6,463 nucleotides of DNA from Candidatus Sumerlaeota bacterium (GCA_007136585.1 SLGR01000066.1:1-6463); one strand, 5' to 3'. Shown: positions 1 through 6,463, numbered from the stretch's first letter. Translations and numbers: made by a program. The notes: generated from the letters alone by a model not told the origin.

Positions 1-2
1 CG

Positions 3-3000
3 GATTTTGAGGAGTCGCTCAGGCTGGAATCCGAGGACAGGTACCAAGAGAGGCTGGGGGTAGTCTCGGAGCTTATTGAGAAACTTGACGGTATGTATTT
101 TCAGCATTCCTTTAAAGTCGCCGCCCTGGCCTTTCTTATAGCCTCGGAGATGGGGCTTGACCGGGAATTCGCCGGGCTTATTTATGATGCGGCCCTTCTT
201 CACGACGCCGGAAAAACCCTGCCCGGGATAAAGCGGCTTGTATCCGGCAAAAAGAATATAGGTTCCCGGGAGTTTGAGGTAATAAAAAGACATACCCTGA
301 AAGGGGCAAGGCTCCTTGAGAGTTACGGGATGCCGGATTATTTTATCTCTGCCGCCAGGGACCATCACGAGAGATGGATGGGAGAGGGGTACCCCGACGG
401 GGTAAGCCGGAAAGAAGTCCCGCTTATCGCCAGGATAATAGCCGTCGCCGATGTCCTGGAGGCGATAACCGCCGAGAGGCCCGGATCCGTCCCGGAATCC
501 CTTGAGTACGCGCTGAATTATATAGAAGAAAATAAAGGAAGTCTTTTTGATCCTGAAATTATTGAGGCACTCGGGCGGGTAGACTTACTGAAAATGCGCA
601 GAGTGATTTACGCGGAAGTAAGCGTCGCAACCGGTGACGAAACTGACCCTGAGACGGTCATAGAGAGACTCTCCGATGAGGGGCTGCTTACACCCGGTGA
701 CGCGGATCACCTGAGGAGCCTTGCCGAAAAGACCGATTCCCCCGGGGCGATGGCAGCCCTTCTTGAGGAGCTTATCCGGGAGGGGTACCTGGTTACAGGC
801 GATATTGAGATACTTGATTCCATAGCGGAGATGACCCATCTTCCCGATGCCCTGGAGATAATACTGGATATAGAGACCCTCTTTGATAGCGGGAAAATTT
901 CCAGGGAAAACCTGCCGCATTTTATAAACCTTCTTGGTATAACTGAAGTGGATTACGATGAGGCCCTGGAGATGATATCGGAGATGAAAACAGAGATAAA
1001 GGGTCTGGAAAAGGTCTCCATAAGCAGGGGTCCGTTAAGCAGGGTAAAGAACCTGAGGACCCGGGAGCTTTCTCCCGGGGAGGAAGAGACCGTATGGGGC
1101 GCCGTATCCGGGATAATGCGGGAGGCCTCAGAGAGCGGGGATATCTTTCTCGAGAGAACCGCATCGGCTCTGGGTCGGTACCTCGCAAGGGGCGATATAG
1201 CGGTTTTTGAGGGAGATTTTATTGACAGGGATAACTATATACTAGCGGAGATGTGCGGGGAGAGGCTCCTTCTTTCCACAGAGGTGCTTCAGAGCCGCTC
1301 CTTCAGAAGCGTGATGCAAGAGCTTCTCCTTCACCTTGGGGGGTGCGATATGACTCCTTCCGTAGCAGAGAAAATATCTTCATATGTAAGGAGTAAATCC
1401 CTGTGGGGGTTTGGCGGAAAGATATTCCGGTCTGTATTAAGGATCTTAACCGGCCGCCCTCTCTTCAGGCGTCTCACTGCGCCTGAGATGACGCATTATT
1501 ATACCCGCAGGTCAGCGGAGAGGGATACGGGTGTTATCTATATACACGGGAAAGGGGAACTTGAGCTGGCCTTTGCTGTAGGGAAAAAACTGCATTTTAT
1601 GGAAAGGCCGGGAGGGGCTGACCTGACAGAGTTTTCAATGAGACTGGCGGAGAGTTTTGATGTTCTTATGGTCTCTCATACTATGCTTGACCGTATATTT
1701 AAGACAGCCTCCCTGGGCCTTGAAGAGAATATGAGGAGGTACGTCTACCCCGCGCTCAACCGTATATTCAACAGAAAGGGTGTCCTTTCGGATAAGAAGA
1801 CCGTGGTTCCCGTGGGTAACAGTATGGGCGGGCTTTTTACCAGTCTGGGCGTATCAGAGTTTTTTATTGACACCGAAGGCAGCCTCAAACCCGAAACCTA
1901 TGATCCGGGTATCGGGACCGTTGTTCTTATAAACCCCGCCCTGAACGGGCTCTCAAGGTTTGCGATGAACTGGATGAAGTTTACTCTTCAGTACCTTTTC
2001 TGGCGCATATACGGGGTTGTGACCGGGAGCGAACCGCTTCTTGCGGGTCTCTGGGTAAGGGACGGGGCCCTGGGTGAAGCTCAGGAGAGAATGAGAACCG
2101 CCGCCGCCCATAAAAACTTTCCGTATATTATAACCGTGGGGATGGAGACCGGCGACGTGCCACGGCTTCCCCTTGGGCTTCACAGGAACAGGATAGTAAG
2201 GGAAGCGCTGAACCTTATCGGGTTGAGCGGAAAAGATGATACTATAGTTGATCCTGACGGCGTGAGAGGTTTGGGGCGGGACGGAAAACCTCTTTTCCCG
2301 GGGAGGTACACACCGATAATCATAAGGGGTCTTTCACACGGCCGGTACAAAGAAAACCTTCCCGCCTCTCTTGCGGAGCGGCTTGTAGAGCTCACCGCTA
2401 AAGAACTCCCCGCATCCCGGATAGAGGCGGTTGTAAACGGTGTATCCAAGGGAGCGCTTACCTCTTACGGGCCTGAGAACCCCCTCTATGTTGATAAAGA
2501 TGATAAGGTCGAGCTTATTGAGATAGCGGAAACCCCGGCGGACCGGAATGTTACTGTAAATAAAACCCGACATCCTGAGAAGCTATCTTTCTCCGTAAAG
2601 AAGACAGAAGGGAGATGGGAAGATCTTCCGTCAGAGAAGGCCTGGGCGGTTATCCTTGATTATTATCTTTCCCGTATGAGTCGCTCGGGAGAGTTAAGCC
2701 CGGAAAGAGAGCATATAGCTCTCACGCCGGATATGCCGGAGTTACTTGAGAAGGTATCAGCCGATTACGGTCTCAGTACTGTGGAACTCCCCGCGGGGCA
2801 CCTGGAGTCGTATTCTGACGTGGACGCGCTTTTCGGGTTCGGCCCGGGAATACTCCTTATGAGGGGGCGCAGGGTCAGTCCCCTTGAGCTTATCTATGAT
2901 ATTATTGACGAGAACCCTGCTGCTGTCACTGAGATCCTTGATGAAATTTACCTTCGCCACGGGTATTATGCCCTCCGGGAGCATATAATGGAATTTCCCG

Positions 3001-4076
3001 GCAGCAGGGAACTGAATATGTTTATTGAAGCGATAAGAAGTAGTGAGAGAGTCGCTGAGGTAAGAGAAGGCGAGCCTCTGAGCGGGCTGATTCTTGAAGC
3101 GGTACTGAAGGACAGGGCGGTTATAAGGCTCTCCCGTGTTTCGGAATCCGGATTCGTAAGGGTTTCCGGGCATCTGAGCGCGCCTGCGTCGGAACTCCGG
3201 GAACTTGAGGGGGTAAAGGCTTCGGCTGACGTATCGCTTGACGAATCAATGGATGTGTTACTGGCCGTATACGGGAAATACCCCGGTGTTGAAGATATTT
3301 TTGAAGAATTTGAAGCTGTCAGGGGCCCCGACGGAGAAAGAACCGGGTTTAAAGACGGAAAACTTATCATAGAGCCGCGGAAGTACGACCTGCTCAATGA
3401 GATCAGCCGGACTCCTGAAGGAGAGGGACTGGCCTCCGACCTTCTAAAAATAATAGCGGCTTACGAAAGGAGCAGGACCCGCGCAGGGGTTACAGGCGAT
3501 ATTGACAGGCTCTATCTGCAGGAGCTTAAAGGTATGGGCCTGGAGGAAGGGCTTGACGCGATAGCGCTTCCTGTCTTTTTCAACGATTTCCTTCCGTTTC
3601 TTATTTCAGGTGAATTCCCCGGCTCCTCCGAGATAAAGGCGAGGCTTGATGAGGTCTTCAGCAGGGAAGATTATATTTCCCTTTCGGATTATTACAAAGG
3701 GGCCTTTACAGGTCGCGTTCTTACCCATATGGAGAGGTTCCTGGGAGAGAAACGCAGGGTCGCCGATACCTCCGGGACGGGGTATGTGAAAGCCGAGGAT
3801 ATCATAGACGGGTATTCCGAAACCGTATCAGGAGTTGCTCATCTTGTAAGGGCGGTCAGCGTCCTTGCTCTTCCTGTCGCGCCCCTTGCCGCGGTTTCCG
3901 GAGGTGTCTTCAACGGTTACGATGCCCTGAGGGCCCAGGATATCCTTATTCCTTCCGGTCTTGATATAGGGCGTCGCCTGCAACTGTTTATCACGGACAT
4001 TCTCGGTGGAGGAAGAGGCGGGCTTGCAGAGGGTATAAACGCCGTTAAAATAACCAATATCCTTTCCGCCAACTGA
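3..4076 (+). CDS. Large multidomain protein: HD-GYP phosphodiesterase domain, helical repeats, alpha/beta hydrolase and unassigned C-terminal region (5' partial)
   Basis: The frame is open from base 3, so the true start lies to the left. The first in-frame ATG (93) is not a credible start: it has no Shine-Dalgarno and sits four residues before the first HD-GYP metal histidine. Residues below count from that ATG. Residues 1-165 form an HD-GYP domain: H5, HD 37-38 with K41, H67, HH 91-92, GYP 99-101, D120. Such domains hydrolyse cyclic di-GMP in the cytoplasm using a metal centre. Residues 187-292 hold about three helical repeats. Residues 293-479 are unassigned. Residues 480-770 read as an alpha/beta hydrolase: HG 485-486 after a hydrophobic strand, nucleophile elbow GNSMGG with S577, likely acid D688 in TGDVP, and likely base H749 in LSHG; its substrate is unknown. 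Residues 771-1327 match no family I recognise and include a hydrophobic stretch at 1249-1273. No signal peptide is visible in the part present. The gene ends in tandem stops, TGA TAA. I am sure of the gene and the HD-GYP call, fairly sure of the hydrolase, and do not know the overall role. Confidence 0.8.
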   Translation, partial: DFEESLRLESEDRYQERLGVVSELIEKLDGMYFQHSFKVAALAFLIASEMGLDREFAGLIYDAALLHDAGKTLPGIKRLVSGKKNIGSREFEVIKRHTLKGARLLESYGMPDYFISAARDHHERWMGEGYPDGVSRKEVPLIARIIAVADVLEAITAERPGSVPESLEYALNYIEENKGSLFDPEIIEALGRVDLLKMRRVIYAEVSVATGDETDPETVIERLSDEGLLTPGDADHLRSLAEKTDSPGAMAALLEELIREGYLVTGDIEILDSIAEMTHLPDALEIILDIETLFDSGKISRENLPHFINLLGITEVDYDEALEMISEMKTEIKGLEKVSISRGPLSRVKNLRTRELSPGEEETVWGAVSGIMREASESGDIFLERTASALGRYLARGDIAVFEGDFIDRDNYILAEMCGERLLLSTEVLQSRSFRSVMQELLLHLGGCDMTPSVAEKISSYVRSKSLWGFGGKIFRSVLRILTGRPLFRRLTAPEMTHYYTRRSAERDTGVIYIHGKGELELAFAVGKKLHFMERPGGADLTEFSMRLAESFDVLMVSHTMLDRIFKTASLGLEENMRRYVYPALNRIFNRKGVLSDKKTVVPVGNSMGGLFTSLGVSEFFIDTEGSLKPETYDPGIGTVVLINPALNGLSRFAMNWMKFTLQYLFWRIYGVVTGSEPLLAGLWVRDGALGEAQERMRTAAAHKNFPYIITVGMETGDVPRLPLGLHRNRIVREALNLIGLSGKDDTIVDPDGVRGLGRDGKPLFPGRYTPIIIRGLSHGRYKENLPASLAERLVELTAKELPASRIEAVVNGVSKGALTSYGPENPLYVDKDDKVELIEIAETPADRNVTVNKTRHPEKLSFSVKKTEGRWEDLPSEKAWAVILDYYLSRMSRSGELSPEREHIALTPDMPELLEKVSADYGLSTVELPAGHLESYSDVDALFGFGPGILLMRGRRVSPLELIYDIIDENPAAVTEILDEIYLRHGYYALREHIMEFPGSRELNMFIEAIRSSERVAEVREGEPLSGLILEAVLKDRAVIRLSRVSESGFVRVSGHLSAPASELRELEGVKASADVSLDESMDVLLAVYGKYPGVEDIFEEFEAVRGPDGERTGFKDGKLIIEPRKYDLLNEISRTPEGEGLASDLLKIIAAYERSRTRAGVTGDIDRLYLQELKGMGLEEGLDAIALPVFFNDFLPFLISGEFPGSSEIKARLDEVFSREDYISLSDYYKGAFTGRVLTHMERFLGEKRRVADTSGTGYVKAEDIIDGYSETVSGVAHLVRAVSVLALPVAPLAAVSGGVFNGYDALRAQDILIPSGLDIGRRLQLFITDILGGGRGGLAEGINAVKITNILSAN
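651..968 (+). repeat. Tandem protein repeats of about 34 residues inside the HD-GYP protein
   Basis: Immediately after the HD-GYP domain, residues 187-220 and 221-254 (counted from the ATG at 93) align without gaps and share 14 of 34 residues. The shared positions include a Glu-Gly pair, GD, Ser, Ala-Glu, Thr, Pro and Ala, with leucines between. A weaker third copy covers about 255-292, with the same 17-residue spacing from its Gly to its Thr but extra residues near the end. The pattern suggests paired helices separated by a G-x-(L/I) turn, as in a small solenoid or a helical linker. The repeats are seen directly; the fold is inferred. I do not recognise a named repeat family. Confidence 0.6.
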
Positions 4077-4118
4077 TAATCCCGTACCCTCCCCGCAAGT
4101 CCGGAAACCGCAGCGCCC

Positions 4119-4147
4119 TTTAAAAAGAGACCGTGTTAAGTTATAAT
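4119..4147 (+). promoter_or_regulatory. Candidate sigma-70-type promoter for the ftsH-lipoprotein unit
   Basis: A perfect -10 hexamer TATAAT (4142-4147) lies 17 bases downstream of TTTAAA (4119-4124), which matches the -35 consensus TTGACA at four of six positions. Transcription would begin near 4153-4155, leaving a leader of about 57 bases before the ATG at 4212. It is the only good promoter candidate in the gap between the first and second genes. Consensus-like hexamers can occur by chance in AT-rich stretches, so this remains a prediction. Confidence 0.6.
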
Positions 4148-4166
4148 TATAGATGTGTTCTTAACA
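4134..4166. promoter_or_regulatory. Inverted repeat enclosing the -10 box, possible operator
   Basis: TGTTAAG (4134-4140) and CTTAACA (4160-4166) are perfect 7-bp inverted arms separated by 19 bases, and the TATAAT box lies between them. A dimeric repressor bound here would block RNA polymerase. The arm centres are about 26 bp apart, roughly two and a half helical turns, so they would not lie on the same face of straight B-DNA; that weakens the operator reading. The right arm runs into an 8-bp palindrome, ACAGCTGT (4164-4171). It does not match the CIRCE heat-shock operator (TTAGCACTC arms). Confidence 0.3.
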
Positions 4167-4190
4167 GCTGTAGCAAAAATAAAACGAAAG

Positions 4191-4200
4191 AGAAAGGAAA
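4191..4200 (+). promoter_or_regulatory. Ribosome binding site candidate for ftsH
   Basis: The purine-rich run AGAAAGGAAA contains an AGGA core (4195-4198) 13 bases before the ATG at 4212, which is longer than the usual 5-9. The spacer is AT-rich and the whole leader from about 4171 is A-rich and probably unstructured. An in-frame stop at 4203-4205 excludes any earlier start, and the next ATGs (4230, 4239) have no nearby Shine-Dalgarno, so this site supports the start at 4212. Confidence 0.5.
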
Positions 4201-4211
4201 TTTAATATAAG

Positions 4212-5861
4212 ATGAACAGAAAAACTAAAATGTTCTGGATGCTGAACAAGGTCAAGATAATAATTGTCATTGTTTTGGCGAGTCTTATTTTTTCGGCGGT
4301 AGCCGGTATGCTATCCGTGGAGTCTTTTTATAGAAGGCTTACGGTAGCGCAGATGCCCATGAACCTTATAATGGCCGGGTTCTCCGCCGTTGTATTTGTA
4401 TCAATGTATTCTATTTTCCTGAGAGGTGGGATGTCCAGAATAAGCCAGGACAAGATAAAAGGTGAGAGCGTTAACGTAAAATGGGACGATGTCATAGGCA
4501 TAGAAGAGGTCAAGGAGGAGGCCCAGGAGGTTGTCGAGCTCATAAAGGACCGAACAAGGATCACAAAGATCGGCGGACGGATACTTAGGGGTCTTCTTAT
4601 GATCGGGCCTCCGGGGTGCGGTAAGACACTCCTTGCCAAGGCCATAGCCACCGAAGCGGGCATACCTTTTATATCAATGGCCGCAAGCGAGTTTAATGAG
4701 ATTTTTGTGGGTGTCGGGTCAAGCAAGGTCAGGAAACTTTTCAAGAAAGCGAGGATAATGGCCTACGGTTACGGGGCCAGTATTATATTTGTTGATGAGA
4801 TTGACGCTATCGGGCGCCAGAGGTCCTTTTCCTTCGGAAGCGGCCAGGAGACCAACAATACCCTGAACCAGCTTCTTGTTGAGATGGACGGACTGAAAGA
4901 GGATGACCTCAGCATTATTGTTATTGGAGCGACAAACGCCAGTGAATCGGTTATAGATCCCGCTCTTTTAAGGCCCGGAAGGTTTGACCGTAAACTCTAT
5001 ATCGGAAGACCCGGGCTGGACGGGCGTGAGGATCTCTTTAAATACTACCTGTCAAAGATAAACTACGACCCTGATATTGATGTCTCCCGACTTGCCCGCA
5101 AGGCCGTGTATAAGTCACCGGCCGATATTGAGAATATAGTTAAGGAGGCGGCGCTTATAGCAACCAGGGAAGGGAAGGATATAGTTGAGCATAAGGAAAT
5201 ATCCGCTGCCATTGAGCGCATAGATATGGGTATAAAGCATAAGCGAAAGATGACTGAACAGGAGAGAAAACGGGTTGCCTACCACGAATCGGGTCATCTT
5301 ATGGTTCTTTGCTTTCTGCACCCGACTGATGATGTATTTAAAGCCTCAATTGTATCCAGGAAAGATACCCTGGGGGCCGTCTATCACCAGCCCCGGGAAG
5401 AGCTTTTTACCAGTGACAGGGACCATCTTCTTGCCAATATACAGGTAGCCCTGGGAGGGTATGTGGCGGAGAAACTTGTTTTCGGTGTAACCTCTAACGG
5501 GGTCTCCGGGGATTTTCAGAAGGCAATGGCCGAGACCCATAATATGGTCTGGAAATTCGGTATGGGCGGGAACGGTTTCATAGGAGATTTTACTGTGATA
5601 CCTCCGGAACAGCTCTCTGAAAGGACCAAGGACGATCTCAATAAAGAAGAGATGCTTATCTTTAAGAACTGCTACAAGGAAGTTGAAAGGCTTCTCAGCA
5701 GCGAGAGGGCCCTCCTGGATGAGTTTGCCAGTAAACTGCTTGAAAAAGAGGAGCTGGAGTATGATGAGATTGAAGAGATATTCCATTCCTATGTCCCGTC
5801 GTCAAAAAAATCCTTAAGGAAAAAGCTGGAGGCCGAAAAAAAAGAACACCCCACCGGGTAA
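4212..5861 (+). CDS. ftsH: FtsH-type ATP-dependent zinc metalloprotease with a minimal extracytoplasmic loop
   Basis: FtsH is a hexameric inner-membrane protease that unfolds membrane and soluble proteins with its AAA+ ring and cuts them in a zinc chamber facing the cytoplasm. Two hydrophobic helices occupy residues about 15-34 and 51-70. The AAA+ module shows Walker A GPPGCGKT (132-139), the pore motif FVG (165-167), Walker B IIFVDEID (191-198), sensor residue N242, and arginine fingers R254 and R257 in LLRPGRFDR. The protease module has the zinc motif HESGH (358-362), with E359 as catalytic base, and D434 in the position of the third zinc ligand. At 549 residues it is shorter than E. coli FtsH (644), mainly because the stretch between the membrane helices is about 16 residues rather than about 70. 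The P-loop has Cys where Thr is usual, and the zinc motif has Ser where Ala is usual; neither should destroy activity. The tail is lysine-rich. The start at 4212 follows an in-frame stop at 4203. The next gene starts on the base after its stop. Confidence 0.95.
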   Translation: MNRKTKMFWMLNKVKIIIVIVLASLIFSAVAGMLSVESFYRRLTVAQMPMNLIMAGFSAVVFVSMYSIFLRGGMSRISQDKIKGESVNVKWDDVIGIEEVKEEAQEVVELIKDRTRITKIGGRILRGLLMIGPPGCGKTLLAKAIATEAGIPFISMAASEFNEIFVGVGSSKVRKLFKKARIMAYGYGASIIFVDEIDAIGRQRSFSFGSGQETNNTLNQLLVEMDGLKEDDLSIIVIGATNASESVIDPALLRPGRFDRKLYIGRPGLDGREDLFKYYLSKINYDPDIDVSRLARKAVYKSPADIENIVKEAALIATREGKDIVEHKEISAAIERIDMGIKHKRKMTEQERKRVAYHESGHLMVLCFLHPTDDVFKASIVSRKDTLGAVYHQPREELFTSDRDHLLANIQVALGGYVAEKLVFGVTSNGVSGDFQKAMAETHNMVWKFGMGGNGFIGDFTVIPPEQLSERTKDDLNKEEMLIFKNCYKEVERLLSSERALLDEFASKLLEKEELEYDEIEEIFHSYVPSSKKSLRKKLEAEKKEHPTG

Positions 5862-6463
5862 ATGAAGTTCTTAATCCCGGTTGCGTTTATACTGTTTTTA
5901 TCCGGATGCGGGGTAACCTACCCTGAGGGAGAACTGCTGGAGAGCATTGACCGCATACTCTCCGTTGAATACTCTATAGAAGATGTAAGGACAGCAAGAG
6001 AGGGAGGTTCACTCTGGTTTCACGTGCCTGTTAAAAGGATATTCAACCGTGAGCTTGAGCTCCACGAGGATCTCATAAAAAAACTCCGGAACGTCTCGCT
6101 TACCGCAACCCGGGTTTTCCTGAGTTCCGATGCTGATATTGAATTCTTCTGTATGTACATCTTTTCCGAAGACGGTATGGAGCTCAGAATGATCAGGCAC
6201 ACAGAGGATGTGGAGAAGGCCAGGATGTGGTACATTTCGCAGGAATCCCTGCAGCTTCGGTCAAAGACATCCATTGATTATAACCCTGTAGTTCTCGGTG
6301 AAAAAGCGGTGAAAAATATGGCCGGGGCGGATCCTGGGGATATACGAAATTACCTTAAAGATGATAAAAGGGATGATATAATAAGGTATATACCCGGGTT
6401 TGAGGAGATCGAGAGACTTAAATCCCGCCGAATCGCTGATGACAGAGCCCTGATTTACGCCGA
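5862..6463 (+). CDS. Predicted lipoprotein of unknown function (3' partial)
   Basis: Two hundred codons are visible and the frame is open at the right edge, so the protein is longer. It begins with a short bacterial lipoprotein signal peptide: Lys at position 2, a hydrophobic core (3-13) and the lipobox LSGC (13-16), giving lipidated Cys16 after signal peptidase II cleavage. Residue 17 is Gly, not Asp, so under the E. coli sorting rule it would go to the outer membrane. The mature part is charged and mixed helix/strand: an acidic helix-like segment at 22-47, a strand-rich part at about 50-110, then a lysine/aspartate-rich segment with DDKRDD at 167-172. I recognise no family. The ATG directly follows the ftsH stop in the same frame, and the bases upstream offer only a poor Shine-Dalgarno, so translation probably depends on ribosomes finishing ftsH. 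The lipobox and the continuous open frame make a chance reading frame unlikely. Confidence 0.85.
   Translation, partial: MKFLIPVAFILFLSGCGVTYPEGELLESIDRILSVEYSIEDVRTAREGGSLWFHVPVKRIFNRELELHEDLIKKLRNVSLTATRVFLSSDADIEFFCMYIFSEDGMELRMIRHTEDVEKARMWYISQESLQLRSKTSIDYNPVVLGEKAVKNMAGADPGDIRNYLKDDKRDDIIRYIPGFEEIERLKSRRIADDRALIYA

Larger units (their letters stand above)
4077..4211. other. Intergenic gap between the HD-GYP protein gene and ftsH
   Basis: This stretch opens with a second stop (TAA), then a C-rich, G-poor run (about 4080-4096) with no hairpin and no T-tract, so I see no intrinsic terminator; if transcription of the first gene ends here, Rho-dependent termination is more plausible. The right half turns AT-rich and carries the promoter, inverted repeat and ribosome binding site listed separately. 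No small gene is apparent. Confidence 0.6.

Noticed and set aside
93-95. ATG at 93 as the true start of the first gene
   Set aside because: The frame is open to base 3 with a helix-like acidic sequence before it, there is no Shine-Dalgarno, and starting here would leave only four residues before the first HD-GYP metal histidine.
1317-1334. QELLLH as a zinc-peptidase HExxH motif
   Set aside because: There is Gln instead of the first His, and Glu and His are four residues apart rather than three, so the motif is not formed.
2966-3397. Antisense open frame of 143 codons inside the first gene
   Set aside because: Its sequence is rich in Ser, Pro and Arg with no motif, and it lies opposite a strongly coding frame; it is a shadow. 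The other antisense frames at 585-920, 922-1188, 1953-2573 and 2757-3173 are rejected for the same reason.
4077-4130. Intrinsic terminator after the first gene
   Set aside because: No GC-rich stem followed by a T-tract can be drawn; only a C-rich stretch is present.
4119-4171. CIRCE-type heat-shock operator upstream of ftsH
   Set aside because: The inverted arms TGTTAAG/CTTAACA do not resemble TTAGCACTC-N9-GAGTGCTAA, and the spacing differs.
4328-4744. Antisense open frames opposite ftsH (4328-4744, 5115-5321, 5346-5786)
   Set aside because: They overlap conserved FtsH motifs on the other strand and show no recognisable protein features.
5804-5843. Runs of seven and eight A near the end of ftsH as a programmed frameshift
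   Set aside because: A -1 shift would bypass the TAA but reach a TGA at 5924-5926 after an unremarkable tail. No stimulatory stem-loop is evident, and the runs simply encode lysine-rich sequence.
6009-6274. Antisense open frames opposite the lipoprotein gene
   Set aside because: Two overlapping short frames without motifs; the + strand frame has a signal peptide, lipobox and a continuous reading to the edge, so it is the real gene.

Overview
The window carries three genes on the + strand, all read left to right, with no RNA genes, insertion sequences or CRISPR arrays that I can see. It begins inside a very long open frame and ends inside another, so both outer genes are partial. The first (about 4.08 kb visible, at least 1357 codons) encodes a multidomain protein. 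A cyclic-di-GMP phosphodiesterase-type HD-GYP domain is followed by short helical repeats, an unassigned segment, an alpha/beta-hydrolase domain with a complete-looking Ser/Asp/His set, and about 550 residues that match no family I can name. A 135-base gap follows. It contains the best promoter candidate in the window (TTTAAA, 17-base spacer, TATAAT), with the -10 box enclosed by a 7-bp inverted repeat.

The second gene (4212-5861) is an FtsH-type membrane AAA+ zinc protease. All its ATPase and protease motifs are intact, but the segment between its two membrane helices is only about 16 residues, far shorter than the usual FtsH extracytoplasmic domain. Its stop codon is followed immediately by the ATG of the third gene (TAA-ATG, same frame, no convincing ribosome binding site). 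The third gene encodes a lipoprotein with a clear signal peptide and lipobox (LSGC) and an unassigned mature part; it runs off the right edge.

Working picture: genes 2 and 3 look like one translationally coupled unit driven by the promoter at about 4119-4147. It would place a membrane protease and an envelope lipoprotein next to a large, probably cytoplasmic, signalling or hydrolase protein. A shared function for all three is inference from proximity only. The organism is a bacterium with a lipoprotein export pathway and FtsH. Base composition looks balanced to slightly GC-rich, with frequent ATA (Ile) and AGG (Arg) codons. Very long mosaic proteins that combine signalling and hydrolase domains with large unclassifiable stretches are, in my experience, typical of uncultivated lineages such as Omnitrophota. 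I offer that placement with low to moderate confidence; no marker in the window proves it.
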